From the NCBI RefSeq assembly GCF_002217755.1, contig NZ_BCFL01000037.1, positions 62,001-126,000 of the forward strand: a stretch of DNA of 64,000 nt. Direction: 5' to 3'. The first letter of the stretch is position 1, and the number at the start of each line of letters is the position of its first letter. This DNA comes from Streptomyces hyaluromycini (GTDB taxonomy: Bacteria > Actinomycetota > Actinomycetes > Streptomycetales > Streptomycetaceae). The notes under the pieces were generated by a model. It did no database searches and was not told where the DNA came from. It saw only the letters and a list, made by a program, of their open reading frames with translations. Made by a program: the position numbers and the translations under genes. Of this stretch, positions 1 to 9,752 are shown one piece after another.

Positions 1-371
1 GTGGTCACGCCGCCCCGGGCCATCATCGCGAGCGAGCCCTGCGCGGCCGCGTACACCATGGGCTCGTCGATGCGCGCCCAGGTCGGGTACAGCGCGACCA
101 GCCAGTTGAAGAGGTTGTGGTCGGTGGCCAGGCCCCGGGTGATCCACTGGTAGTAGTGGTGGTGGGTGTTGACCAGGCCGGGGGTCACCAGGTGGCCGGT
201 GGCGTCGATACGGCGTACGACGTTCTCCAGGCCCTCGGGAGCCCTGCCCGCGCCGAGCGACTCGACGCGGTTGCCGACGATGACGACGTACCCGTCGGCG
301 TACTCGGTGTCGTGGGCGTCGACGGTCGCGATCGAACAGTTCTCGATGACGATGCGCCGGTCTGCTGCCAT
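1..371 (-). CDS. 8-oxoguanine deaminase / amidohydrolase, 3' part outside window
   Basis: N-terminal 123 residues of an amidohydrolase-superfamily deaminase; the rest lies beyond the left edge. The ATG at 371 begins MAADRRIVIENCSIATVDA, a typical beta-sandwich opening. The metal-binding motif NTHHHYYQW follows a PGLVN segment at about residues 70-80, and the NLFNWLVALYPTWARI stretch after it is typical of the 8-oxoguanine / hydroxyatrazine-type deaminases. By family, such enzymes deaminate a purine or triazine ring using one metal ion. It lies downstream of the uricase gene on the same strand (about 120 bp apart), which fits a role feeding purines into urate breakdown. Substrate is inferred from context; guanine deaminase or another cyclic amidohydrolase remains possible. 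Confidence 0.75.
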   Translation of the reverse strand, partial: MAADRRIVIENCSIATVDAHDTEYADGYVVIVGNRVESLGAGRAPEGLENVVRRIDATGHLVTPGLVNTHHHYYQWITRGLATDHNLFNWLVALYPTWARIDEPMVYAAAQGSLAMMARGGVT

Positions 372-490
372 GATTCGTCCTTTTCGCTCAGTGGACTGGT
401 GGTGAGGGCACGGCAGGACCCTGGAGATTTGAGTGCCGCGGCCGGGGAGCGGGAACCCCGCCGGCCGCGGGTGCCGATGTGGGGAGTTGG

Positions 491-1396
491 TCAGAGGCTG
501 GTGAGGTCCACCGGGATCTTCGCCTCGCAGCCGTCCCGCAGGACGGTCGCCTCGATCAGGCCGTAGGGCCGGTCGGCGGCGTAGTACACGGCACCGTCCT
601 CGGTGGCGTTCTTCAGGCCGAACGGCTCCAGGTCCACCAGGAAGTGGTGCTTGTTCGGGAGCGAGAAGCGGACCTCGTCGATCTCGCCGCGGTTGTCGAT
701 GATCCGCGAGCCCATCTGGTAGAGCGTCTGCTGGAGCGAGAGGGAGTAGGTCTCGGCGAAGGCCTGGAGCAGGTGCTTCCTCGTCTGCTCGTAGGACTTC
801 TCCCAGTGGGGCATCTCCTGCTCGTCGTCGGTCCAGTTGAACCGCCAGCGCGCGGAGACCTGGGTGGCCAGGATGCGGTCGTACGCCTCGGGGAGGGTCG
901 TGTACTTGTCCTTGACGTAGCCCCAGAACTCGGAGTCGGTCGAGTTCATCACGACGAGGTCCTTGAGTCCGGAGACGACCTCCCACTGCTCGCCGTCGTA
1001 GGTGATCTGGGTGAGCCGGGTCTCCTGGCCCTGGCGGACGAAGGAGTGCGCTCCCCTGCCCGCGTGCTCGATCCGCTCCCAGGCGTACTCCTCGATGCGG
1101 ATCCGGGCCGTCCTGATCGGCTCCTGGCTGGTCACGAAGTGCCGGGCCAGGTGGATGCCGAACTGCTCGGCGGACTCGATGCCGTGCTCCTTGGCGAACG
1201 CGAACACCGTGTTCTTGGTGGTGTCGGTCGGCAGGACGTTGGCGTTGGAGCCGGAGTAGTGGACCTCGTCCATGTCGCCGGAGAGCGACACCGAGACGTT
1301 GAGGTCCTTGATGTGGTGGGTGGCACCGTCCCGCGTGATCTTCACGACCCGGTTCTCGGCCTTGCCGTACTGGTTCTGTCCAAGAATCGTAGGCAT
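491..1396 (-). CDS. pucL: Urate oxidase (uricase)
   Basis: 301-residue cofactor-free urate oxidase, which oxidises urate to 5-hydroxyisourate. The length matches the family (about 300). Visible signatures: the opening QNQYGKAENRVVK with the conserved lysine, the PTDTTKNTVFAFAKEHG segment carrying the catalytic threonine, and LPNKHHFLVDLEPFG carrying the conserved histidine near the C-terminus. The ATG at 1396 sits 6 bp after the uraH stop, so uraD-uraH-pucL form one minus-strand unit that carries urate through to allantoin. The product of this gene is the substrate of the next enzyme, UraH. Confidence 0.97.
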   Translation of the reverse strand: MPTILGQNQYGKAENRVVKITRDGATHHIKDLNVSVSLSGDMDEVHYSGSNANVLPTDTTKNTVFAFAKEHGIESAEQFGIHLARHFVTSQEPIRTARIRIEEYAWERIEHAGRGAHSFVRQGQETRLTQITYDGEQWEVVSGLKDLVVMNSTDSEFWGYVKDKYTTLPEAYDRILATQVSARWRFNWTDDEQEMPHWEKSYEQTRKHLLQAFAETYSLSLQQTLYQMGSRIIDNRGEIDEVRFSLPNKHHFLVDLEPFGLKNATEDGAVYYAADRPYGLIEATVLRDGCEAKIPVDLTSL

Positions 1397-1402
1397 GTGT
1401 AG

Positions 1403-1807
1403 CTAGCTCCCTCGGTAAACGGAGTAGCCGAACGGGTTGAGCAGCAGCGGTACGTGGTAGTGCTCGCCCGGTACGACGGCGAACGTGATCGCCACCTCCG
1501 GGAAGAACACGGCCGGTCCGCTGTCCCGATTCGCGGGGGCGTCCTGCTGCGCATCGGCTTGCTTCTTCGCGGACTTCTCGAAATACGGCTCCACGGCGAA
1601 GTCGAGCCGTACGTGTGTGGTGCCCTCCGGCAGCGCCGGCAGGTCCTTGCACCGGCCGTCCGCGTCGGTCGCGGAGCCGCCGAGCGCCTGCCAGTCCGCT
1701 TCCCGGCCGGGGCGGGCGGAGAGCAGGACGGCGACGCCCCCGGCGGGGCGGCCGACGCTCGTGTCCAGGATGTGGGTGGACACGGAGGCGGTGGTGCTGG
1801 TGCTCAT
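1403..1807 (-). CDS. uraH: 5-hydroxyisourate hydrolase (transthyretin-like)
   Basis: 134-residue HIUase of the transthyretin-like family; hydrolyses 5-hydroxyisourate to OHCU. It has the N-terminal STHILDTSVGRPA motif with the catalytic histidine and ends with the family signature PLLLNPFGYSVYRGS. There is an insertion of about 20 residues rich in A, Q and D (around residues 75-95, EKSAKKQADAQQDAPANRD) between two core strands, making it longer than the usual 110-120 residues. The frame is open upstream to 1960, but the ATG at 1807 is chosen because it gives the standard N-terminus and lies 4 bp past the uraD stop. Confidence 0.95.
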   Translation of the reverse strand: MSTSTTASVSTHILDTSVGRPAGGVAVLLSARPGREADWQALGGSATDADGRCKDLPALPEGTTHVRLDFAVEPYFEKSAKKQADAQQDAPANRDSGPAVFFPEVAITFAVVPGEHYHVPLLLNPFGYSVYRGS

Positions 1808-1811
1808 GGTG

Positions 1812-2324
1812 TCAGGCGTCCTCTTCGACGAGTCGGGCGAGCCGGATGCGGTTGATCTTGCCCAGCTCGGTGCGGACGATCTCCCGCTCCTGCTCGGGCG
1901 GGTTGCCGATCCGCTCCTTGACCGCGTCCCGCATCTCCTCGCCGCTGCGGCCGGTGGCACAGATCAGGAAGACATGGCCGAACCGCTCCTGGTAGGCCAG
2001 GTTGAGTTCGAGCATCTCCGCCTTGAGGCCGTCCCCGGCACCGGCCATGCCGGACTGCTCCCGGGCCGAGGTGGGGTCGCCCGGCTTGGGGCGGCCGATC
2101 GGCGGGTGCCCGGCCATGGCCTGAGCCAGGTCCGCCGTGCTCAGCTCGGCCATGGCGGCGTCGCTGGCGGTGTAGAGGGCCTCCGGGGTGGCATAGGGGC
2201 GGGCGGCGAGCAGGCGCCGGGCCCATGCCGTGGAGGCGCACGCCTCGTGGAGGGCGGCGAGGGCCGCGCGCTCCTCCAGTTCGTTGAACCGGGCCAGGCC
2301 CGGGGGCGTGGAAGTCGACGTCAC
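1812..2324 (-). CDS. uraD: 2-oxo-4-hydroxy-4-carboxy-5-ureidoimidazoline decarboxylase
   Basis: 170-residue OHCU decarboxylase producing S-allantoin. Signatures: FNELEERAALAALHEACAS at the N-terminus, the AGHPPIG motif (catalytic histidine of the HPxIG type), the EQSGM segment, and the C-terminal ERFGHVFLICATGRSGEEM plus arginine-rich helix typical of the family. First gene of the uraD-uraH-pucL unit. A good promoter with an overlapping dyad lies 40-80 bp upstream (described separately). Normal length for the family. Confidence 0.95.
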   Translation of the reverse strand: MTSTSTPPGLARFNELEERAALAALHEACASTAWARRLLAARPYATPEALYTASDAAMAELSTADLAQAMAGHPPIGRPKPGDPTSAREQSGMAGAGDGLKAEMLELNLAYQERFGHVFLICATGRSGEEMRDAVKERIGNPPEQEREIVRTELGKINRIRLARLVEEDA

Positions 2325-2373
2325 GGGAGCCTCCGTGGCCGTGGGCGGCCTTCGTGCTGAACGGGCTGCGGTT

Positions 2374-2402
2374 AGCTAACGCCCTCCGGAACTCGCCGTC
2401 AA
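2374..2402 (-). promoter_or_regulatory. Predicted uraD promoter with dyad over the -35 box
   Basis: On the minus strand, -35 TTGACG (2402-2397) and -10 TTAGCT (2379-2374) are separated by 17 bp, placing transcription start near 2367, about 43 nt before the uraD ATG. The -35 box overlaps the inner half of the dyad TCAACA-CTT-TGTTGA (2399-2413), and the -10 lies inside the 10-bp palindrome GTTAGCTAAC (2371-2380). A protein on the dyad would occlude the -35, so repression is the likely mode. The HTH protein encoded directly upstream is the natural candidate regulator (inference). Confidence 0.6.
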
Positions 2403-2413
2403 CACTTTGTTGA
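2399..2413. promoter_or_regulatory. Inverted repeat TCAACA-N3-TGTTGA, putative operator
   Basis: Perfect 6-bp arms with a 3-bp spacer in the gap between the HTH regulator gene and uraD. It overlaps the predicted -35 box of the uraD operon. Confidence 0.6.
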
Positions 2414-2463
2414 AAATTCCGCGTAACAACCCCCGGGCGCACCCGTGGACACACCCCGGCGGG

Positions 2464-2832
2464 TCAGTTCTCCTTCTCGCGGTTGAGGTAGTTGTAGACC
2501 GTGAAGCGGCTCACCCCGAGCGCGCCGGCCACGGTCTCCACACCGTGCCGTACGGAGAAGGCGCCCCGCGCCTCCAGTATGCGCACGACCTCCTGCTTCG
2601 CCTTGCGGTCCAGGTCGGCCAGCGGCTTGCCCTGCTTGCGCTCCATGGCGGCCAGGATGTGGTCGAGGGAGTCCGCGAGTTGCGGCAGCCGTACGGCGAC
2701 CACGTCGACGCCCTCCCAGGCGAGCACGACGTCGTCGGGGCCGGCCTCGTCGGGCGGGAGCATCTCCCCGCCCATGGCGTCGACCAGCGGTTTCACGGCG
2801 GTGATGAAGGGCTCGTCCGCGTTTCCGGTCAC
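2464..2832 (-). CDS. Helix-turn-helix regulator of the urate genes
   Basis: 122 residues. The C-terminal third holds an HTH (ETVAGALGVSRFTVYNYLN, about residues 98-116) of the Fis/YheO-like kind. The middle contains a lysine/arginine-rich helix (residues 68-90), and the N-terminal part is an uncharacterised alpha/beta segment. The ATG overlaps the stop of the preceding gene by 4 bp, so the two are translationally coupled. It lies immediately upstream of the uraD promoter and its operator-like dyad, which makes it the likely local regulator of urate breakdown. The DNA-binding call is firm; the target is inferred. Confidence 0.75.
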   Translation of the reverse strand: MTGNADEPFITAVKPLVDAMGGEMLPPDEAGPDDVVLAWEGVDVVAVRLPQLADSLDHILAAMERKQGKPLADLDRKAKQEVVRILEARGAFSVRHGVETVAGALGVSRFTVYNYLNREKEN

Positions 2833-3083
2833 TTGTCGCCGCCCTCCCCCACCACGTTGACCTGGAGCGAGATCCGGGTGGCCCCGGCCTCCAGCGCCCT
2901 GCGCAGCAGCGCGTCCACGGCGCCGAGCACGGCGTCGGAGCCGCCCTCCGCCGTGTTCCCGAACGGCCCGACGTCCACCGCGTCCAGATCGGCCGCCTCG
3001 ATGACCTCACGCGCGACCAGCGCGTGCGCGGGGGCCTCGTCGAGGTCGAAGGGCTCGGTCGTGAACTCCACTCTCAATCGCAC
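2829..3083 (-). CDS. Small thiamine-binding-like protein
   Basis: 84 residues. The pattern of a short beta-alpha-beta fold with GPFGNTAEGG followed by a helix (AVDALLRRALEAGATRI) and a final strand SLQVNVV resembles the Thiamine_BP / MTH1187 (YqgV-like) family, whose members bind thiamine or HMP-like ligands. The resemblance is from pattern memory only, so ligand binding is a guess. It is the first gene of the minus-strand set, coupled by ATGA to the HTH gene, and may give that regulator a ligand-sensing partner (inference). Confidence 0.5.
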   Translation of the reverse strand: MRLRVEFTTEPFDLDEAPAHALVAREVIEAADLDAVDVGPFGNTAEGGSDAVLGAVDALLRRALEAGATRISLQVNVVGEGGDK

Positions 3084-3130
3084 GGGCTCAACCTAACGCG
3101 CGGCGCTGCTCTTCGGGCAGCCCTTCCGGC

Positions 3131-4870
3131 CTACCCGCTCTTGCGCAGGAAGCTCCGCAGTCGCCGCTCCGGCCAGGTGTTGATCACGTCGTCCTCGGTG
3201 AGCCAGCCGCGCTGGGCGGTGCCGATGCCGTAGCGCATGTTGGCGAGGTGCGGGACGGCGTGGGCGTCGCTGTTCACGGCGAACTTCACGCCGTGCCTGC
3301 GGGCCCGCAGGATGTCCTCGTCGCGCAGGTCGAGGCGGTGCGGGTGGGCGTTGATCTCCAGGGCCGTACCGGTGCGGGCGCAGGCGGCGAAGACCGCGTC
3401 GAGGTCGGCGTCGATGCCGGGCCGCTTGCCGATGAGGCGGGTGGTGGGGTGGCCGATGACATTGACGTACGGGTTCTCACAGGCCCGCACGAGCCGCCGG
3501 GTCAGCGCCTCGCGGCTCTGCCTGAAGTGCGAGTGCACCGCGGCCACGCACAGGTCGAACCCGGCGAGGAACTCGTCCGGCCAGTCCACCTCGCCCTCCG
3601 GGCCGATGTTCAGCTCGGTGCCGTGCAGCAGCCGCAGCCCGCCGCGCCGGCCCTTGACGGGGTACGTGCCGTCCAGCTCGCGCACCCGCTCCCGCTGGGC
3701 CAGCATCCGCTCGTCGGTCATGCGCTGCATGACCAGGTCGGGCGCGTGGTCGGTGATCGCGTAGTAGGCGTAGCCGCGTGCGGCGGCCGCCTCGGCCATC
3801 TCCTCCAGCGGGGCGAGCCCGTCCGTGAGGTCGGTGTGGGTGTGCAGGTCACCGCGGAGGTCGGCCTCGGTGACCAGCTCGGGCAGTGCGCCGCGCAGCC
3901 CGGCCTCGACCTCCCCGCGGTCCTCGCGCAGCGTCGGCGGGATCCACGGCAGGCCGAGCCGGGCGTACACCTCCTCCTCGGTCCCGGAGACGATCTTCTC
4001 GCCGCTCTCGACGTCGAAGAGCCCGTACTCGGAGAGCTTGAGCTTCTGGTGCACCGCGATCTCCCGGGTGCGGATGTTGTGGGCCTTCGAGCCGGTGAAG
4101 TACTGGAGGGCCGCACCCCAGGAGTCCGGCGGTACGACGCGCAGGTCGACGCTGAGGCCCCTGCTGGTGCGTACGGAGGTCTTCTTCTCGCCCTGCCCGA
4201 TGACCTCGGTGACGTACGGCAGCGCGGTGAACGCCCGCATGAGGGGCAACGGTTTCGTCGCCGCCGCGAGGATGTCGATGTCGCCGATCGTCTCGCGCAT
4301 CCGGCGCAGTGAGCCGGCGTAGGTGCACCGCTCGCAGCCGGTCACCGCGGAGAGCGCGCCGACGATGTCCTCGGCCAGCTCCATGGCCACGTCGATCTGC
4401 ACCCGCACGCCGGAGGACCGGAGCAGTTCGATGCCGTGGAGGATGTTCTCCTCCGTCTTCGGCCCGAAGCCCTTGAGGTCGCGCAGCCGTTCGTCGTGGA
4501 TGGCGTCCGCGAGCTCCTGCACGGACGAGACGCCCAGTTCCTGGTAGACCGCCATGGCCTTCTTCGGGCCGAGGGTGGGGATGGCCGTCAGCCGCCGGAC
4601 TCCGTCCGGGATCTTCGCCCGCAGCTCCTCGACGGCGGCCACCCCGCCGCTGTCGAAGTACTCGCGGACCTTCTGGGCGATCGACTTCCCGACGTTCGGG
4701 ATCTCCTGCAACCCCTTGAGGTCGAGGGTGGAGACATCGGCGTGGTGGCCGCCGACGGACCGGGCGGCCTTCTCGTAGACCCGCGCCCTGAACGCGTCTC
4801 CGCCGGTGATCGAGATCAGGTCCGCGTACTCCTGGAGCAGCGCGGCCACCTCGTCGTTGGTCCGAGCCAT
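3131..4870 (-). CDS. polX: PolX-type DNA polymerase/3'-5' exonuclease with PHP domain
   Basis: 579 residues, the normal length of bacterial PolX. Order of domains: Pol beta N-terminal 8-kDa region and helix-hairpin-helix repeats (residues 1-130, e.g. LQEIPNVGKSIAQKVREYF and LKGFGPKTEENIL), a nucleotidyltransferase palm with GSLRRMRETIGDIDILAA carrying two metal-binding aspartates and SVDLRV the third, then a C-terminal PHP phosphoesterase domain (from about residue 340: DLHTHTDLTDG, HGTEL, VHSHF, NSDAH). By family it acts in base-excision repair and gap filling. It separates the urate and glyoxylate genes and is unrelated to them. Single minus-strand gene. Confidence 0.95.
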   Translation of the reverse strand: MARTNDEVAALLQEYADLISITGGDAFRARVYEKAARSVGGHHADVSTLDLKGLQEIPNVGKSIAQKVREYFDSGGVAAVEELRAKIPDGVRRLTAIPTLGPKKAMAVYQELGVSSVQELADAIHDERLRDLKGFGPKTEENILHGIELLRSSGVRVQIDVAMELAEDIVGALSAVTGCERCTYAGSLRRMRETIGDIDILAAATKPLPLMRAFTALPYVTEVIGQGEKKTSVRTSRGLSVDLRVVPPDSWGAALQYFTGSKAHNIRTREIAVHQKLKLSEYGLFDVESGEKIVSGTEEEVYARLGLPWIPPTLREDRGEVEAGLRGALPELVTEADLRGDLHTHTDLTDGLAPLEEMAEAAAARGYAYYAITDHAPDLVMQRMTDERMLAQRERVRELDGTYPVKGRRGGLRLLHGTELNIGPEGEVDWPDEFLAGFDLCVAAVHSHFRQSREALTRRLVRACENPYVNVIGHPTTRLIGKRPGIDADLDAVFAACARTGTALEINAHPHRLDLRDEDILRARRHGVKFAVNSDAHAVPHLANMRYGIGTAQRGWLTEDDVINTWPERRLRSFLRKSG

Positions 4871-4907
4871 GTCTTCAGGGTAGGGCGCCGGTTTTGCGCG
4901 GGCGCTC

Positions 4908-4937
4908 TTGACAGCTCTCCCCGGTCACAGGCAGTCT
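4908..4937 (+). promoter_or_regulatory. Predicted hyi promoter
   Basis: A consensus -35 TTGACA at 4908-4913 and a weak -10 CAGTCT at 4932-4937 with an 18-bp spacer. The two-dyad operator begins at the last base of the -10 and runs downstream, which suits a repressor that blocks clearance. Confidence 0.5.
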
Positions 4938-4972
4938 TCCGTTAAGCAGAAATCAACTTCCGTAATACGGAA
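4937..4972. promoter_or_regulatory. Tandem-dyad operator of hyi
   Basis: Two dyads whose starts are 21 bp apart (two helical turns): an imperfect one, TTCCGTTAAGCAGAA (4937-4951), and a perfect one, TTCCGTA-A-TACGGAA (4958-4972). The same arrangement, with matching intervening bases, occurs at gcl. The pattern of TTCCG/CGGAA half-sites is compatible with an IclR-family repressor such as the allantoin regulator AllR known in Streptomyces, but the regulator gene is not in this window. Confidence 0.75.
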
Positions 4973-5003
4973 ATACAGACAGCGGAAGGGAGCGCCGACC
5001 CCC

Positions 5004-5861
5004 ATGCCAGGTTTTGGATCGGGCACAGCCGCAGAGCAGCGCTTCAACGTCAACCTGTCGATCCTCTTCACGGAACTCCCGCTCCTGGAGCGCCCGGCGG
5101 CCGCCGCCGCGGCCGGCTTCTCGGCGGTCGAGCTGTGGTGGCCCTGGGTCGACTCCCCCACCCCCGAGCGGTCCGAGCTCGACGCGCTGAAGAGGGCGAT
5201 CGAGGACGCGGGCGTCCGGCTGACCGGCCTGAACTTCTACGCCGGACAGCTCCCCGGCCCCGACCGGGGCGCCCTGTCGGTCCCGGGCGCGGAGTCGGAG
5301 CGGTTCCGCGCCAACATCGACGTCGCCGCCGGCTTCGCGGAGTCGCTCGGCTGCACGGCCCTCAACGCGCTGTACGGCAACCGTGTCGACGGCGTGGACC
5401 CCGCCGAGCAGGACGCGCTGGCGCTGGAGAACCTGGCACTCGCGGCGCGCGCGGCCGACCGGATCGGCGCGGTGCTGCTGGTCGAGGCGCTGAACAGGCC
5501 CGAGTCGCCGCGGTATCCGCTGGTGTCGGCGGCGGCCGCCGTCGAGGTCGTCGACAGGGTCAACGCGGCCACCGGACTCGGCAACGCGCGCTTCCTGATG
5601 GACCTCTACCACCTGTCCATGAACGGCGAGGACCTGCCGTCGGTGATCGAGCGGTACACGCCGAAGACGGGCCACGTCCAGATCGCCGACAACCCGGGCC
5701 GCGGCGCCCCGGGCACGGGATCGCTCCCCCTCGAAGACCTCCTCGACCAGCTGAGGAAGGCCGGTTACGACGGCTGGATCGGCCTGGAGTACAAGCCGGG
5801 GGCTTCGCCGAGCGCGGACACCTTCGACTGGCTGCCGGTGGAACAGCGCGCCGCCCGTTGA
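5004..5861 (+). CDS. hyi: Hydroxypyruvate isomerase, TIM-barrel family
   Basis: 285-residue xylose-isomerase-like TIM barrel that interconverts hydroxypyruvate and tartronate semialdehyde. Landmarks: FNVNLSILFTELP at the first strand, FSAVELWWPW at the second, the catalytic glutamates in LLVEALNRPES and WIGLEYKPG, and the DLYHLSMNGED metal-site loop. Start chosen at 5004 because GGAAGGGAG lies 10 bp before it; the frame is open back to 4908 but that part contains the operator. The gene is followed by glxR, with gcl nearby, forming the glyoxylate-to-glycerate branch. Confidence 0.92.
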   Translation: MPGFGSGTAAEQRFNVNLSILFTELPLLERPAAAAAAGFSAVELWWPWVDSPTPERSELDALKRAIEDAGVRLTGLNFYAGQLPGPDRGALSVPGAESERFRANIDVAAGFAESLGCTALNALYGNRVDGVDPAEQDALALENLALAARAADRIGAVLLVEALNRPESPRYPLVSAAAAVEVVDRVNAATGLGNARFLMDLYHLSMNGEDLPSVIERYTPKTGHVQIADNPGRGAPGTGSLPLEDLLDQLRKAGYDGWIGLEYKPGASPSADTFDWLPVEQRAAR

Positions 5862-5998
5862 TGTGACCGTCCCTGGGGGCGGCCGCCCCCAGACCCCCGC
5901 TTCGGCCTTCGGCCTCGTCCTCGATCGCCGGACGGGCTGCTTTTGCCGACGCGCGCCGAGCAGCAGACGTATCGCAGCAGCCAGAGAGGCACCCCCCT

Positions 5999-6892
5999 AT
6001 GAGCAACACACTCCCCAAGATCGCCTGGATAGGCCTCGGCATCATGGGCTCCCCCATGTCCGAGAACCTGGTCAAGGCGGGTTACGACGTCACCGGCTTC
6101 ACGCTGGAGCAGGACAAGCTGGACCGGCTGGCCGCCGCCGGCGGCACCGCGGCCGCCTCGATCGCCGAGGCCGTGCGGGACGCCGACGTGGTCATCACGA
6201 TGGTGCCCGCGTCGCCGCAGGTCGAGGCCATCGCCTACGGCCCGGACGGCATCCTCGACAACGCCGGGTCCGGCACGCTCCTCATCGACATGTCGTCCAT
6301 CACCCCGCAGACCTCCGTCGACCTGGCGAAGGCGGCGCGGGACAAGGGCATCCGCGTGCTCGACGCGCCCGTCTCCGGCGGCGAGGCCGGGGCCGTCGAG
6401 GCCGTGCTGTCCATCATGGTCGGCGGCGAGCAGGCCGACTTCGACAGCGCGAAGCCGATCTTCGAGGCGCTGGGCAGGACCATCGTGCTGTGCGGTCCGC
6501 ACGGCTCCGGCCAGACCGTGAAGGCCGCCAACCAGCTGATCGTCGCCGTGAACATCCAGGCATGCGCCGAGGCCGTGGTCTTCCTGGAGAAGTCCGGCGT
6601 GGACCTGGCGGCCGCGCTGGACGTGCTGAACGGCGGCCTGGCCGGCTCGACCGTGCTGACGCGGAAGAAGGACAACTTCCTGAACCGCGACTTCAGGCCG
6701 GGCTTCCGGATCGACCTGCACCACAAGGACATGGGCATCGTGACGGACGCGGCCCGCAACGTCGGCGCGGCCCTGCCGGTCGGTGCCGTGGTGGCGCAGC
6801 TGGTCGCCTCCCTGCGCGCGCAGGGCGACGGCGGCCTGGACCACTCCGCGCTGCTGCGCTCGGTGGAGCGCCTGTCCGGCGCCCGGGTCTGA
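5999..6892 (+). CDS. glxR: 2-hydroxy-3-oxopropionate (tartronate semialdehyde) reductase
   Basis: 297 residues, typical of the beta-hydroxyacid dehydrogenase family; reduces tartronate semialdehyde to glycerate with NAD(P)H. Seen: N-terminal Rossmann motif GLGIMGSPMSENL, the substrate-binding DAPVSGGEAGA, the catalytic-lysine helix GQTVKAANQLI, and the C-terminal FRIDLHHKDMGI motif of the family. It lies 137 bp after hyi on the same strand with no clear operator of its own, so it may be read through from the hyi promoter. Confidence 0.94.
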   Translation: MSNTLPKIAWIGLGIMGSPMSENLVKAGYDVTGFTLEQDKLDRLAAAGGTAAASIAEAVRDADVVITMVPASPQVEAIAYGPDGILDNAGSGTLLIDMSSITPQTSVDLAKAARDKGIRVLDAPVSGGEAGAVEAVLSIMVGGEQADFDSAKPIFEALGRTIVLCGPHGSGQTVKAANQLIVAVNIQACAEAVVFLEKSGVDLAAALDVLNGGLAGSTVLTRKKDNFLNRDFRPGFRIDLHHKDMGIVTDAARNVGAALPVGAVVAQLVASLRAQGDGGLDHSALLRSVERLSGARV

Positions 6893-6961
6893 GCCGGCCC
6901 CCACGACTTCCGGCCGGCGCCGGCGCCGACAACTGTCCTGTCGCGCCCAGGCGCCGGCGCC

Positions 6962-7116
6962 GCCCGGAAACACACCCCGGTGTTCTTCGACAAGGACCCG
7001 CTCACCACTTCCACGCCGCCGGCCCGGAGTACGGCGGGCGCGTGGCGAAGGCGGTCCGCGCCCTGGGCGTGGACCGAGCCCGCAGACGGCCCGCGGCGGC
7101 CGAACGGCCCGGATGA
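6962..7116 (+). pseudogene. Catalase remnant with internal deletion
   Basis: Two short catalase-like pieces abut in different frames. One reads HTPVFFDKDPL (6971-7003), resembling the NTPVFFxRDPxKF motif near catalase residue 110-130. The next reads HFHAAGPEYGGRVAKAVRALG (from about 7003), resembling the catalase C-terminus. The roughly 350 residues between them are missing. There is no start codon or intact frame, so it is a dead gene. Identification rests on motif memory and short matches; a chance resemblance cannot be excluded. Confidence 0.45.
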
Positions 7117-7455
7117 GGGGTGGCCGGTCGGTGTCGGTGCGCGGGCGGGGCGAGGACCGCGGCGGCGTGCGAGCCAGTGCGGTGGTGAAGGAACCGGGCG
7201 CTCTTCCCGACCAGAGGGAGGAACGCCCCCGGTTCCGTCGCACCCGCCGCGGTCCCAGCCATACTCCCCGAGCCCCGTCCGGCGGCGCGAACGTCCTGTC
7301 GCGCCCAGCCTCGCGCCGTCGGACGGCCACAGCCGAGGAGAGCCTCACGGACTGGCCGAGGAAAGCCTCACGGACTGCCCGAGCGCCGGACGCGGCATCG
7401 CCCGCGTCCGGCGCTTCGGCGTGCGTTTCCGCCTCCGCCGCAGGAGCCTTGAGGC
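7117..7455. other. Non-coding stretch upstream of the 7456 gene
   Basis: No convincing coding region or strong hairpin seen. A direct repeat of AGCCTCACGGACTG occurs near 7340 and 7363, about 23 bp apart. Otherwise the stretch looks like ordinary GC-rich spacer after the catalase remnant. Confidence 0.4.
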
Positions 7456-7698
7456 ATGACAGCACATCCACCGACGGAGTTTCCGCACATCGTCGTGCAC
7501 GCACCGGCCCTGGACGGCTCCCGGCGGGTCACCGAGGGCGACGTGACCCTCGGGATCGCCTCCCACCTCGACGACGTGGTCGAGATCCTGCGGATGGCCG
7601 ACCTGGACCGGATCGAGGTCGAGGAGAGCGACCTCGTCGAGTGGCAGGGCGGCGGCCCGGACGACTGGCCGGGACTGACCGAGCACCCCGAAAGCTGA
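7456..7698 (+). CDS. Small conserved-looking hypothetical protein
   Basis: 80 residues, acidic, no transmembrane segment and no recognised domain. It has an alternating hydrophobic/charged pattern (HIVVHAP, SHLDDVVEILRMADLD, IEVEESDLVEW) that suggests a compact alpha/beta fold and a real protein. The ATG at 7456 follows GCAGGAGCCTTGAGGC, giving GGAG about 9 bp upstream. Function unknown. Convergent with gcl. Confidence 0.6.
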   Translation: MTAHPPTEFPHIVVHAPALDGSRRVTEGDVTLGIASHLDDVVEILRMADLDRIEVEESDLVEWQGGGPDDWPGLTEHPES

Positions 7699-7797
7699 CG
7701 CACCGGTACGAATGCGTCGCCCGATCCTCAAATAAAGCTCTGAACTCTGGTCAACATGCTTCAACCGCCCCAGTCAGGGGGCATATTCACGTCACAC

Positions 7798-7828
7798 GGT
7801 GCCCGCCGGCACGGGGGCGGCGGGCACC
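7798..7828. terminator. Hairpin between convergent genes
   Basis: Inverted repeat with 10-bp arms GGTGCCCGCC (7798-7807) and GGCGGGCACC (7819-7828), 11-nt loop. It lies between the 7456 gene and gcl, which converge, so it may serve as a terminator for the plus strand. Confidence 0.5.
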
Positions 7829-7846
7829 GAGTGACCGACAGCACGA

Positions 7847-7882
7847 AGCGGGCGGCCCGTCCCCTCGGACGGGCCGCCCGCT
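7847..7882 (-). terminator. Terminator of gcl
   Basis: Strong hairpin with 16-bp perfect arms starting AGCGGGCGGCCCGTCC (7847-7862) and a 4-nt loop, ending 16 bp after the gcl stop codon on the minus strand. Confidence 0.75.
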
Positions 7883-7897
7883 CTCGTCTGCGCCGGC

Positions 7898-9682
<1,785 letters not shown>

Positions 9683-9752
9683 CGAGAACTCCTGCTTTCG
9701 GCTGTCGGATGCCTGCTCCCGTCGCGCCCCGCGGTGAGCATTGTCTTGAGTT

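Noticed and set aside
5765..7504. Large minus-strand open frame opposite hyi and glxR
   Set aside because: Arginine/glycine-rich composition, no ribosome site, and it covers two clear genes on the plus strand. A GC-rich shadow.
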